NCBI GenBank assembly: GCA_023091735.1
Contig: JALKBU010001227.1
Span: forward strand, 1 to 14,266
Source of the DNA: Trichomonas tenax
Lineage: Eukaryota; Parabasalia; Trichomonadida; Trichomonadidae
Length of the DNA stretch: 14,266 nucleotides
Direction: 5' to 3'
Shown: positions 1 through 7,975 of the stretch, piece by piece
Position numbering within the stretch: position 1 is the first letter of the stretch
Layout of the letters: every line of letters starts with the position of its first letter
The notes under the pieces: generated by a model
What the model saw: the letters and a program-made list of their open reading frames with translations, nothing else
Database searches by the model: none
Told to the model about the DNA's origin: nothing
Position numbers and translations under genes: made by a program

Positions 1-846
1 TAAAAATGTGTTGCGTTTTATTCGCAAAATATTTAATCTTAATTTGCAACCCTTACTTTTCATCCACACAGCATGCAAACAACATGAGTAATGATAATCC
101 GTCAGTTAACATCAAAATAAATCAAGATTTTTTTTGATATAATATTGAATAATATATTTTTCATGCTTTATATATCCACAGCATTTTAGATGGGAAAAAT
201 TTTTCATTTGCCACCAAAATTAGACCTTAAATATTCATACTGGTGGAGAAAAATCGAGATGTTTGAGTAGGCGTAGAAAATTCAGTGACGTCTGAGAAGA
301 GGAAAAGGAAAAAGAAGAAAAGTTAAGGGAGGAGGACATATAAGTTATTCTTTGAAATTAATTTGGTGATTTCGTTGGCCGGAGACAATGATGACGCCGC
401 GCCAGAGCCGAAGACAAAGCAACAATGTCACTTTTCCAATTTGTACGATAATTATAGTCACATTTGTTTATATAATAAGGTTAATTGAACTTCTGTAAAC
501 TTAAAAATAGTCATGACATGTAAATTAAAATTTTATCGAGTAGATTTTTATTCAATTATGCCATGTGAAATAATTTATTTATCATAAATTGAAAAAAAAT
601 TAGATTTTAAATTGTTTTGTGATTTCTTGCTATTTTATTGTAGCAAAAGTTTACTAGAGATATATTAGGCTTAATATTGGTCATATTTAAACCACCAATT
701 CATTAGCAAATTTGAAAACAGCTCATGAGATGCTTTTCATTATTTGAAGTCCTATGAGATCTATGGTGGAAAGGGGATTAAATTAAAAGATCTCTTTTAA
801 TTATTATAACAAAAATATATAAAAGATATAAGGAAAAGAAAGAAAA
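1..846. other. Gene-free left flank
   Basis: No convincing gene is seen on either strand. The stretch is AT-rich intergenic sequence with three local oddities. Positions 294-336 are almost pure purine (41 of 43 bases). A GC-rich patch lies at about 378-420, which is out of character for the surroundings. Two copies of a (T/A)GTCAC(A/T)TTT box, also seen in front of the CstF-77-like gene, lie at 426-435 and 456-465. The part next to 847 is the 3' flank of the minus-strand gene and is A-rich on the plus strand. No tRNA or rRNA was recognised. Confidence 0.6.
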
Positions 847-2697
847 TTAATAGCTCACGCCATCTCTGAGGAAGAAAGATCTAAGTTTCAGTCTTTCGCG
901 TGTTATAGACTTATCTAAATTGAGGATATCATTCTCTATACGATTGATAATTTCATCGATTCTCTCCATAATATGTCTAATAATCTGAATAGCATCATCG
1001 ATAATGTGGAACAAAACAATTGCTTGATCAAGTTCTTTGATAGCGTGAGTGTTGAGGAATGAATCAATAGTTCTTCTAACGAGATCGCCAGAGAATACTT
1101 CATCCTTTAACTCTTCTTTAACTCTATTTTCAAATTCATCACCATGAGTTGAAAGTGCAAACTCGTAAACTAAGTTGATATTCTTCTCACAGTAAGCAAG
1201 GATTGGGATAAACTCTTTGATGTGATTGATGGTCTTCTTGAAACCTTCGTTTGTCTGGTAATATCTCTGTTCTTTGTACTCTGAAAGATGGGCGCTGATG
1301 TTCTTAACGTGTCTTGAAAGGCTGGATGATAATCCACCTGATCTGTCATAAGCAAGTCTGAAAAAGTCCAACAATGTCCATGTAAGTTCCATTCTTTTCT
1401 CCTTTGAGAGAAGAACGACAAATTGGTAAACATCAATTAAACCTTCAATATCATTCAACTTGATAGCATGAGAAACGAATTCTTCGATATAAGCAGCGTC
1501 ATTCGAGTAAATTTCTAAACCTTTGTGCAAAATGACTTTAGCACTTTCTGTGTCCAAGTTAACTGCGTTTTCAATCTCAGCTGCTGCAATCAATAAGTGA
1601 TATGTGAAGTCTTTCTTCTCGAATGCTGTAACGAACTCTCTACGCATTGCATCCGGGCCTTCTGTTCTTTGCAAAAACTTGAGGAGCTGGATCTCAGAGA
1701 GCGTTCTATCAGACTTTGTCAATGAATTTGCAATGATATTTCTGTAAACAGGAAGTGCCTCGGATACTTTCTTACGGGATTCAAGAAGTTCTGCGTAAGC
1801 GAAAGAAAGCATCAAATTGTGTGGAAGAATTCTCACAGCTTCAGCATATGTTCTGATAGCAGCAGCATCGTTGTGATAGCTGAGATAATACTGTGCAAAG
1901 TCGTGCCAAATGATCCACTGATAGCGAAGTGGTCCTAAAGCCTTTCTATAGGCGTATTCGATGAAAGCGTGAAGCTGTTCTGGTTTAACGTGAACGTCGT
2001 TTTTTTCTTCTTTGAGAATGAAGAAGCGCCAGTAGAACATAATAGAAAGCAAGCTTGCGCCTGTTTCGAAGAAATCTGTTGTTCTTAATCTTTGTGATAT
2101 AATATTCTTTTCAGCGTATGCTTGTTTTGTAGTCCTGAAGTGACCATCCCACTCCTTGAAAAGGCTGATAGCGACGTGTGGAGCGCGATCTGTTTCTAAG
2201 TCGTGGTAATCTTTGTTTAATTGAGGTAAACCATCCATAGGAACGACGAATGCTTTGTGGAAAACTTTTCTGCATTTATCTAAATCTGCTAATGGCGATC
2301 CTTTGTTCATTTTTAGATATTCGATGTATTCTGTATAAATTGGGCAAGCTTTGATATCCAATCCGATCTTATCTAACGCATAGTCGTATGCAGCAATGAT
2401 GTCTTCGATCTGAAGTCCTGGTTTATTTCTGATAAATTTCAAATACGTGGCGAAAAGGTCGACATTGGGAACATTTGGCAGACATCTGTAGAACAGTTTC
2501 TCTACTCTCTCGAAAGATTCCTCAGAACTTATCATAAGTTCTTCGTTAATATATTTTATCCAAATGTTGTAAGCGCCTGGAAATGCCTCGAGAAACGTGT
2601 CGTACAAATTTCTGACCTCGTCTGTGAGTGCGCCTGTGAGAGGTCTTTGAATCTGTTCATAGATTGCTTTGAGAGATGCAAATCTCTCGGGATCCAT
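847..2697 (-). CDS. CstF-77/Rna14-like (Suf-domain) mRNA 3'-end processing factor
   Basis: The 616-residue product is built of tandem two-helix HAT repeats, the scaffold of cleavage stimulation factor subunit 3 (CstF-77; yeast Rna14). That family dimerises and joins CstF to the nuclear machinery that cleaves and polyadenylates pre-mRNA. Visible signatures are a HAT-type segment with WIKYINEEL (46-54), the segment around VFHKAFVVPMDGL followed by DYHDLE (145-168), which is characteristic of the CstF-77 N-terminal HAT block, and further repeats at roughly 245-305 (WIIWHDFAQYY; YAEAVRILPHN) and 310-450. The last 100 residues are helical and acidic/basic with no recognisable hinge. Family members usually have about 650-750 residues, so this one is slightly short at the C-terminus. 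The ATG at 2695-2697 starts directly at a typical N-terminus, and the gene is intronless. It is transcribed divergently from the Hsp70-like gene. HAT proteins of the Clf1/Prp6 splicing type are an alternative, but the family look is CstF-77. Confidence 0.85.
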   Translation of the reverse strand: MDPERFASLKAIYEQIQRPLTGALTDEVRNLYDTFLEAFPGAYNIWIKYINEELMISSEESFERVEKLFYRCLPNVPNVDLFATYLKFIRNKPGLQIEDIIAAYDYALDKIGLDIKACPIYTEYIEYLKMNKGSPLADLDKCRKVFHKAFVVPMDGLPQLNKDYHDLETDRAPHVAISLFKEWDGHFRTTKQAYAEKNIISQRLRTTDFFETGASLLSIMFYWRFFILKEEKNDVHVKPEQLHAFIEYAYRKALGPLRYQWIIWHDFAQYYLSYHNDAAAIRTYAEAVRILPHNLMLSFAYAELLESRKKVSEALPVYRNIIANSLTKSDRTLSEIQLLKFLQRTEGPDAMRREFVTAFEKKDFTYHLLIAAAEIENAVNLDTESAKVILHKGLEIYSNDAAYIEEFVSHAIKLNDIEGLIDVYQFVVLLSKEKRMELTWTLLDFFRLAYDRSGGLSSSLSRHVKNISAHLSEYKEQRYYQTNEGFKKTINHIKEFIPILAYCEKNINLVYEFALSTHGDEFENRVKEELKDEVFSGDLVRRTIDSFLNTHAIKELDQAIVLFHIIDDAIQIIRHIMERIDEIINRIENDILNLDKSITRERLKLRSFFLRDGVSY

Positions 2698-3594
2698 TTT
2701 GTCACTTTTTGAAAGTTCCTTTTGTCACTTTTAAGCATTGTCACATTTAATAACCTTATATTTGAAATAACTTTCAGAAACTTTATATATCTTTTTGCTT
2801 GTTACATTGTACGTTGCTGCACTAATTTTGAACGCACTATACATTGACTTATTGTCATTATTCGTTTCTCTTTATACAGTCTTTTGTAGTTATACTTTTT
2901 GGAACTAAACTTGAACCAGAGTTTTTGAAAGTGCTATTATTTTGGCTTCTGAGTGTTTTTAATCTTCTAATTTCATGTATCATGCTTGCAGCTACAGAGC
3001 CTTTCTAAATCTCGAATCATTTATCATGAATATCAATGATTTATAATTTGACGCATCAGTTTACGTGTCAAAAATATTTTTTTTTTCAAATTTCTCTTTC
3101 TAAGGCGATTTACTGAACTTTCAAAATTTGCTTGTTGATATGCAAAACAATGTACATAAAAAATGAGCGATTTTCTAGGAACCAGAAATACACATTGATC
3201 AATGTTGTATAATCAAGTTTGCGTTGGAAAAAAATCACAAATGTGACAAGTGAAACCACTCAATTCACATTTTCCCTCAAAATGAATGTAAATCATGAAT
3301 TTTGACAAATAAAATAAATTTTATCTTACACATTGAGCAGATCCCAAAAATGCATTTTTAAGCTTATCGTGAAAAATTTTACGAAGAATTTTCATTTCAA
3401 ATAGACCCAAATTTTTAGCTATATCTAAATAGCCAATAAAATATTCAAAAGAAAACTTACGACTCAAAAAAATTTGACGTACACACCCCTGCATAATTTT
3501 ACAAATTGGTATTTAAGCATAGAAATAGAAGACATATTGAAAAACTAAATTATACAAAAAATGAGGGGGACAACATGAAAACAATAATAAAACA
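2698..3594. promoter_or_regulatory. Divergent intergenic region between CstF-77-like and Hsp70-like genes
   Basis: This 897-bp gene-free interval must hold both 5' flanks. No TCA-Py-T/A initiator is evident within about 20 bases of either ATG, although trichomonad transcripts usually start that close. On the Hsp70 side the leader contains out-of-frame ATGs (for example at 3574-3576) before the real start at 3595. This would be awkward unless transcription begins very near the start codon. A GAATTTTC pair (GAAnnTTC, 3386-3393) resembles half of a heat-shock element, but in such AT-rich DNA it may be chance. The TGTCAC boxes are listed separately. Confidence 0.5.
2700..2748 (-). promoter_or_regulatory. 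Three TGTCAC(T/A)TTT boxes at the CstF-77-like start
   Basis: On the plus strand, TGTCACTTTT occurs at 2700-2709 and 2723-2732 and TGTCACATTT at 2739-2748. Read in gene direction they are AAAAGTGACA or AAATGTGACA, ending 2, 25 and 41 bases before the ATG. Three near-identical 10-mers within 49 bp directly at a start codon are unlikely to be chance. They lie where a trichomonad core promoter would be. Their function is inferred from position only. Confidence 0.4.
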
Positions 3595-5661
3595 ATGTCT
3601 AACAAAGGTCTATACATTGGCATTGACCTTGGTACAACTTTCTCTTCTGTCGCCGTTTACATCCCCGAGGCAAAGAGGATCGAACTGATACAGATTGACA
3701 ACGAAACCTCTGTTCCTTCACAAATTGGATTTGATAATGAGATAAAATACGGTAAAAGCGCCCAAATCTCAATGAGAGTCAATGCAAGCAACACTATATT
3801 CGACAGTAAGCGTATGCTTGGTAAGACTTATGATGAAATTAAAGATGATATTAAGAATTGGCCATTTCAAGTTATCAATGACAACGGAAAGCCTATGATT
3901 TCTGTTAAATTTAAAGGCGCAACAACTCTTCACTCGCCAGTAGAGATTTCTTCACTAGTTTTATCTTATCTCAAATACAAAGCTGAAGAACATTTACACA
4001 AGTCAATCCGCAGGGCTGTTATAACAGTTCCTGCTTACTTCACCGATAGGCAAAAATCTGATACTAAACTCGCAGCGCAAATGGCTGGAATTGTGGATTG
4101 TAAACTTATGACGGAGCCAACAGCTGCTGCACTCAACTTCATGCACCAAATCCCATCAGAAAGGCGAAATCATAAGGTTCTTGTTTACGACTTCGGTGGA
4201 GGAACATTTGACGTTTCATTAGTCAATATCAGAGGAAACCACTTCGATGTCCTCGGATACAACGGCGATTCGCACCTCGGCGGTCAGGATATCGATAACA
4301 AACTCGTTGAATTTTTCTATCCTGAATTCAAAAAAGTTTCTGGAATCGATTTGTATGCGGACAAACCAGAATCCAAACGACACTGGGGTATCATAAAAGA
4401 GAGGTGTGAAGAAATCAAGAAAGAATTATCATCAGGAATGCAAAAATCATCATGCGACATTTTATTGCCTGATGGAAAGAGATTCCTTGCTGAAATCACT
4501 CTAGAGCAATTCAATAATATCATTAAGCCCATTGTCAACTTGTCATTCGTTAAGATCGATGATTTAATGAGAGAATTGAAATTCGATGCTTCAATGATCA
4601 ACGATATCATCCTTGTTGGTGGTACATCACTTATCCCATGCGTTTCCGACCTCATTCACAAGAAATATAAGATCTCACCGAGAAGATCTGATAAACAATT
4701 GGAAGCTGTTGCCTCAGGAGCTGCTGTTAAAGCATTCATCAACGCCAAGCCACGCAAGAAAGAAAGATCGAAGAAAGCTGGTAATAATCATGTGCAAGCC
4801 GAAGATAATCCATACGCGAACATTCCAGAATTCCAATATCCGGAAATTCCATCACCAGAAACGACATCTCCCATCCAAAGCATTGCTCCAATCATGCCAG
4901 ATCTCCCTGAGTTCACACTCAACCCTGATGAGAATCCATATCCAGACATTCCATCATTTGAGCCTCTCTTCGCTCCTCCGCCGGACAACTTGGAGTTCGT
5001 TCCTCCACCAGTTTATCAAGAAGACAAAGATGAGCAAGATCTCGATATCGAGATCTGCGAGAGAACATCTCATTCCATCGGTATTGTCGTCAACGGCAAA
5101 GTCTTCAAGATGCTCAAGAAAGGAGAAGTTTATCTCAAGTCTGTTTCCAAGACATTCCAGAGAGCATCAAAGAGCAAGCCATACATCGTCATCAAAGTTG
5201 TTCAGGGCGAGAGCGAACGTCCTGAAGAGTGCAACATGATCGGGCACTACAAGCTGATGATGCCTGATGGCGAAGAAAACGTCAGAGTTACAATGGTTAT
5301 CAACTCTGATGGTATATTGAGTGTGCAGACACTCATCAAAGGCGAGTCTAAGTATTACCAGATCGCAAACGAGGCAACAAGATTAACAGAGGAAGACTTG
5401 CAGAGAATAGAAAAAAACAGAAGAATGATTAGACAAGATCACCAATTCTCAAGTATTCCTGATAAGATCCAGAATACTATCGATCAGCTTGAAAAGATCA
5501 AGAGATTGAACCCTATGAAGAAGAATGTATCGAGAGCAATTGAAAGACTTGAAAACCTGTTGAATGATTTTGATGATGAACAAGATGATGACGAGAAGAA
5601 AGATATCGCAGAGGAAATCACTGATTACATTTCTACCGTAGAAAATAAATTTTTGAAATAA
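3595..5661 (+). CDS. Divergent cytosolic Hsp70-family protein with proline-rich interdomain insert
   Basis: The 688-residue product is a DnaK/Hsp70-type ATP-dependent chaperone. The nucleotide-binding domain (about 5-385) has the phosphate-1 loop DLGTT (11-15), the catalytic-type Lys in FDSKR (72), TEPTAAAL (173-180), phosphate-2 DFGGGTFD (199-206) and the adenosine motif VGGTS (341-345), so ATP binding and hydrolysis look intact. The hydrophobic DLLLLD linker is not conserved. Instead there is a basic stretch (384-396) and a proline-rich acidic insert (about 402-480) carrying two related units, NPYANIPEF (405-413) and NPYPDIPSF (447-455). A recognisable but diverged substrate-binding beta domain follows (about 482-595), then a short helical, highly charged lid (596-688). 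There is no signal peptide, transit peptide, KDEL or terminal EEVD, which suggests a cytosolic or nuclear non-canonical paralogue that does not use EEVD-binding TPR partners. The start at 3595 directly precedes the conserved N-terminus. Confidence 0.92.
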   Translation: MSNKGLYIGIDLGTTFSSVAVYIPEAKRIELIQIDNETSVPSQIGFDNEIKYGKSAQISMRVNASNTIFDSKRMLGKTYDEIKDDIKNWPFQVINDNGKPMISVKFKGATTLHSPVEISSLVLSYLKYKAEEHLHKSIRRAVITVPAYFTDRQKSDTKLAAQMAGIVDCKLMTEPTAAALNFMHQIPSERRNHKVLVYDFGGGTFDVSLVNIRGNHFDVLGYNGDSHLGGQDIDNKLVEFFYPEFKKVSGIDLYADKPESKRHWGIIKERCEEIKKELSSGMQKSSCDILLPDGKRFLAEITLEQFNNIIKPIVNLSFVKIDDLMRELKFDASMINDIILVGGTSLIPCVSDLIHKKYKISPRRSDKQLEAVASGAAVKAFINAKPRKKERSKKAGNNHVQAEDNPYANIPEFQYPEIPSPETTSPIQSIAPIMPDLPEFTLNPDENPYPDIPSFEPLFAPPPDNLEFVPPPVYQEDKDEQDLDIEICERTSHSIGIVVNGKVFKMLKKGEVYLKSVSKTFQRASKSKPYIVIKVVQGESERPEECNMIGHYKLMMPDGEENVRVTMVINSDGILSVQTLIKGESKYYQIANEATRLTEEDLQRIEKNRRMIRQDHQFSSIPDKIQNTIDQLEKIKRLNPMKKNVSRAIERLENLLNDFDDEQDDDEKKDIAEEITDYISTVENKFLK

Positions 5662-6064
5662 TTTATAGTTTTATTATGTAAAAATGGAACTTTGCTAATT
5701 GATATTTATTTTAAGGTTCATATGTATAGCATGTTTATTATAGTTTTGGAGCTCTAACTCTTAATATAAAATTATCAAATAATATTTATTGATTTAAGAT
5801 CAATCATGTTGTGTACAATGTTACAATAGTCATACAAATGTATATTATGAAGTTAAAATCAGATGTATACACATATTTAATTATATAGAATAATAGCCTG
5901 TAAGTCCATGATTGTGAAAGCTACATAATTCGATGTGAGATTAACTACTGCATTATGACAAAATGTTGAAAAAGAAAATTCCAAATCGATGATTTAAAAT
6001 AGTTTTCTAGTATTATCATTATAACTATATTCTTTGTTGAGTAAAGAGTGTTTTTGTTGTTGGC

Positions 6065-6094
6065 ATTCATTCTGTTTAAGCAACAGAAATGAAT
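6065..6094. repeat. Near-perfect hairpin (12-bp stem, one bulge)
   Basis: The arms ATTCATTCTGTT (6065-6076) and AACAGAAATGAAT (6082-6094) are complementary over 12 pairs with a single extra base in the right arm. They enclose the 5-base loop TAAGC. The hairpin lies in gene-free DNA and its function is unknown. Confidence 0.6.
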
Positions 6095-6275
6095 ATAGTC
6101 AAGTCAATAAATGTGACGAATAGTTACGATCAACTTTTGTGGGACCTAAAATAGAAATATGCTCTATGATCAACTATAAGTTGTTTTTTGAAGAAAATAT
6201 TTTTAGCCCTCAAAAGTCAAATAATCAAATTTGTGAGCTAAGAAAAGTCGAACGTGCTAAAAAGTGACTCTAATT

Positions 6276-6300
6276 AAATCAAGGGGGAGACCCTTGATTT
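6276..6300. repeat. Perfect 10-bp hairpin followed by T-run
   Basis: AAATCAAGGG (6276-6285), loop GGAGA and CCCTTGATTT (6291-6300) pair perfectly. GC and six T follow (6301-6308). In shape it resembles an intrinsic terminator. In a eukaryote it could instead mark the 3' end of a structured or RNA polymerase III transcript. The sequence shows only the structure. Confidence 0.6.
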
Positions 6301-6307
6301 GCTTTTT

Positions 6308-6332
6308 TGTCATATAAATTTATTATATGACA
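6308..6332. repeat. Second perfect 10-bp hairpin
   Basis: TGTCATATAA (6308-6317), loop ATTTA and TTATATGACA (6323-6332) pair perfectly. The hairpin has the same 10-bp stem and 5-base loop layout as the one seven bases upstream. A weaker 6-bp hairpin (CATGTA 6331-6336 with TACATG 6345-6350) follows. Confidence 0.6.
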
Positions 6333-6888
6333 TGTATAATGTTTTACATGGCGAAATTTTCACTTCAGGCAAAAAGCTAAGAATTTATTGGAGAATCTGA
6401 AAGGCAAAAGACTTTTCTGATAAGGTATAAGAAAGACATTTTACGAGCTTGCGGTTTTGATTGAAAAATATTCATAATAACTTGTGTCGGTCGTTATCAA
6501 GCTCAAGAATCGCTTGCATAGGTAATAGCATTTGAGGGGATCGACAACTCTGCCAGATTTTCCCTGAAAATGACTGTTTTGGAATAGATCTAAGTACAAA
6601 TCGGCCTATAAATCATTGTGACTTGAAATTGAAGTTGATGTGTATACCAAGCAGGTGTAGCAAAAGGTATTGCCACACTAAATAAGATACCAACTTGAAG
6701 GCAAAACTTAAATGTCCAAAACAAAATTAGAAAAAAATAATTGAAAAGATTTACGTTAGATGCTCAGAATTTTGAAAGCACGATGCTCATTACTCAAAAT
6801 TGAAATATAATATTACAGAAAAATACAAACAAGATTTATAAATAAACAAATAACAAATAAATAAAATTAAAACAAATATTTTTTTCCT

Positions 6889-7260
6889 CTATTGAACTTC
6901 AAATTCTGATTCGCTTTCCTCATAATAATATTCGTCTTCTTCTTCAGAATCATCAGAAGACACTTTTTCTAGCGTGTATATTTTCACGGGGATATCAGCA
7001 ATTGTGCTGAGGGTAAAGAACTCTTTAATGACCTTGGTGCGAATATAGATTATACATGCATTATCCTGAACTAAATCAGATATGATTCTTTCTTTGATAA
7101 TAATTCCTTTAGGATCAACCAATGAGTCGACCTAAAATTCGCATCCTTTAATTATATCCAAGAAAGTAACGCTTTCATCATCAAATAAAGCCCAATTACC
7201 TTGAAACAGAAGATATGAAATATAATGACCATGAGCGCTAGTTTCACATCGATGAGATAG
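6889..7260 (-). pseudogene. Broken 3' end of a ubiquitin-specific protease (USP/UCH) gene
   Basis: Read on the minus strand from 7260 to 6889, the translation contains the C-terminal catalytic block of a ubiquitin carboxyl-terminal hydrolase. This is LSHRCETSAHGHYISY, with the catalytic His of GHY at codon 7225-7227, then WALFDDESVT (7194-7165), the aromatic/Asp block of the USP His box. An in-frame TAG at 7132-7134 interrupts it. The downstream frame stays open for 80 codons and ends in an acidic tail (DSEEEDEYYYEE) before TAG at 6889-6891. Upstream, the frame hits TAA at 7264-7266, and neither the Cys box nor the rest of the fold is found in the window. The Cys in HRCET sits where family members usually have Gly. 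Truncation plus the internal stop indicate a decayed gene. Intact USPs cleave ubiquitin from proteins. A 77-codon ORF starting from TTG at 7122 is only the open tail of this remnant. Confidence 0.75.
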
Positions 7261-7270
7261 AATTTACTAT

Positions 7271-7363
7271 TGTATTCTTAGCTGAGAGAGGATTTGTAGA
7301 CTCTATCAATCGCTGAGAGAGGTTTTGTTCAATGTATTCTTCTCTGAGAGAGGATTTACTGAG
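7271..7363. repeat. 31-bp tandem repeat, three copies
   Basis: Three adjacent 31-bp units (7271-7301, 7302-7332, 7333-7363) share the core (G/T)CTGAGAGAGG(A/T)TTT. Units 1 and 3 also share TGTATTCTT at their start. A 31-bp period shifts the reading frame at each unit, so this is not a coding repeat. The array starts ten bases beyond the upstream edge of the USP remnant, about where the rest of that gene should be, so it may mark a deletion or rearrangement junction. Confidence 0.75.
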
Positions 7364-7975
7364 TGGACAAAAAATGTTACTTTTCATTTTTCCGCGGGCA
7401 ATCTCTCACAAGCATTAATTAATGCTCAATTCTTATTGATTTTTTCACTAAGTATGAATGCTTGCATCAACATAGTGAATTTGATAAGAATTTGCACAAA
7501 ACGTCACGATAGGAGATAATTGATTAATCGTTTGGACATTATTCGTTTGCAATTCAATGTGAATTCAAGATTTCCCGTTCTTCATTTTGCCCCTACGTAT
7601 TGAATAATAACTCAAGGCATTCAACACCTCGTCATTTTATATTGATTGTTTATTAAATTTTTGCATTTTTTTAATTAGTGAAATTTATACGCATAAATAG
7701 ATTATGCTTCGATAAAATAAATAATGTGTTAAAAATAATTATAGCTAGGCAAAATCCTAAATATCAACTGAAATAGAACTTTATCCAAATGTATAAATAA
7801 ATTATTCTGGATACTTTTATTAAGATCTTTGAACTTCAGATGTAGCAATAGTTAAGCATTAACAACCAAAACGCAATTACGCATTGTTGCTGCTTATAAC
7901 CACAACTATTTTAAAACGTATGTAAATTATGCATCTGCGTCGTAAGAAATGATGCAGTCATCAATGCAGGCATAA
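7364..7975. other. Gene-free stretch between tandem repeat and element
   Basis: No recognisable gene is found on either strand. A 64-codon plus-strand ORF (7325-7519) begins inside the tandem repeat and has no coding character that I can support. The boundary between host DNA and the mobile-element sequence must lie near the right end of this stretch or shortly after it. I see no terminal inverted repeat or obvious target-site duplication marking it. Confidence 0.45.

Larger units (their letters stand above)
5662..6888. other. 1.2-kb gene-free stretch with hairpin cluster
   Basis: No intact gene is visible on either strand. The first 350 bases are featureless AT-rich sequence following the Hsp70 stop codon. 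Between 6065 and 6350 there is a concentration of perfect or near-perfect inverted repeats, annotated individually. From 6381 to about 6530, one plus frame gives moderately protein-like sequence broken by stops at 6378 and 6462, but this is too weak to call. The part from 6780 to 6888 is A-rich and forms the 3' flank of the minus-strand protease remnant. Confidence 0.55.

Noticed and set aside
3386..3393. Heat-shock element upstream of the Hsp70-like gene
   Set aside because: Only one GAAnnTTC pair is present, it lies about 200 bases upstream, and the DNA is AT-rich enough for chance. It is mentioned but not annotated as a site.
3506..3688. 60-codon plus-strand ORF overlapping the Hsp70 start
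   Set aside because: It is out of frame with the Hsp70 gene, covers its conserved first codons, and has no protein character. It only shows that out-of-frame ATGs precede the true start.
4613..5239. 208-codon plus-strand ORF inside the Hsp70 gene
   Set aside because: It is a shadow frame rich in Ser, His and Arg. The Hsp70 frame continues through it with recognisable domains.
6276..6308. Bacterial intrinsic terminator (and hence bacterial origin)
   Set aside because: The hairpin plus T-run fits in shape, but the surrounding genes are eukaryotic and no gene ends there, so it is recorded only as a hairpin.
6354..6530. Possible decayed coding frame, with vague similarity to a transposase core
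   Set aside because: Open runs of only 18-27 codons between stops are close to chance, and no firm motif is visible.
7325..7519. 64-codon plus-strand ORF
   Set aside because: It starts inside the tandem repeat, has no recognisable domain and an unconvincing start.
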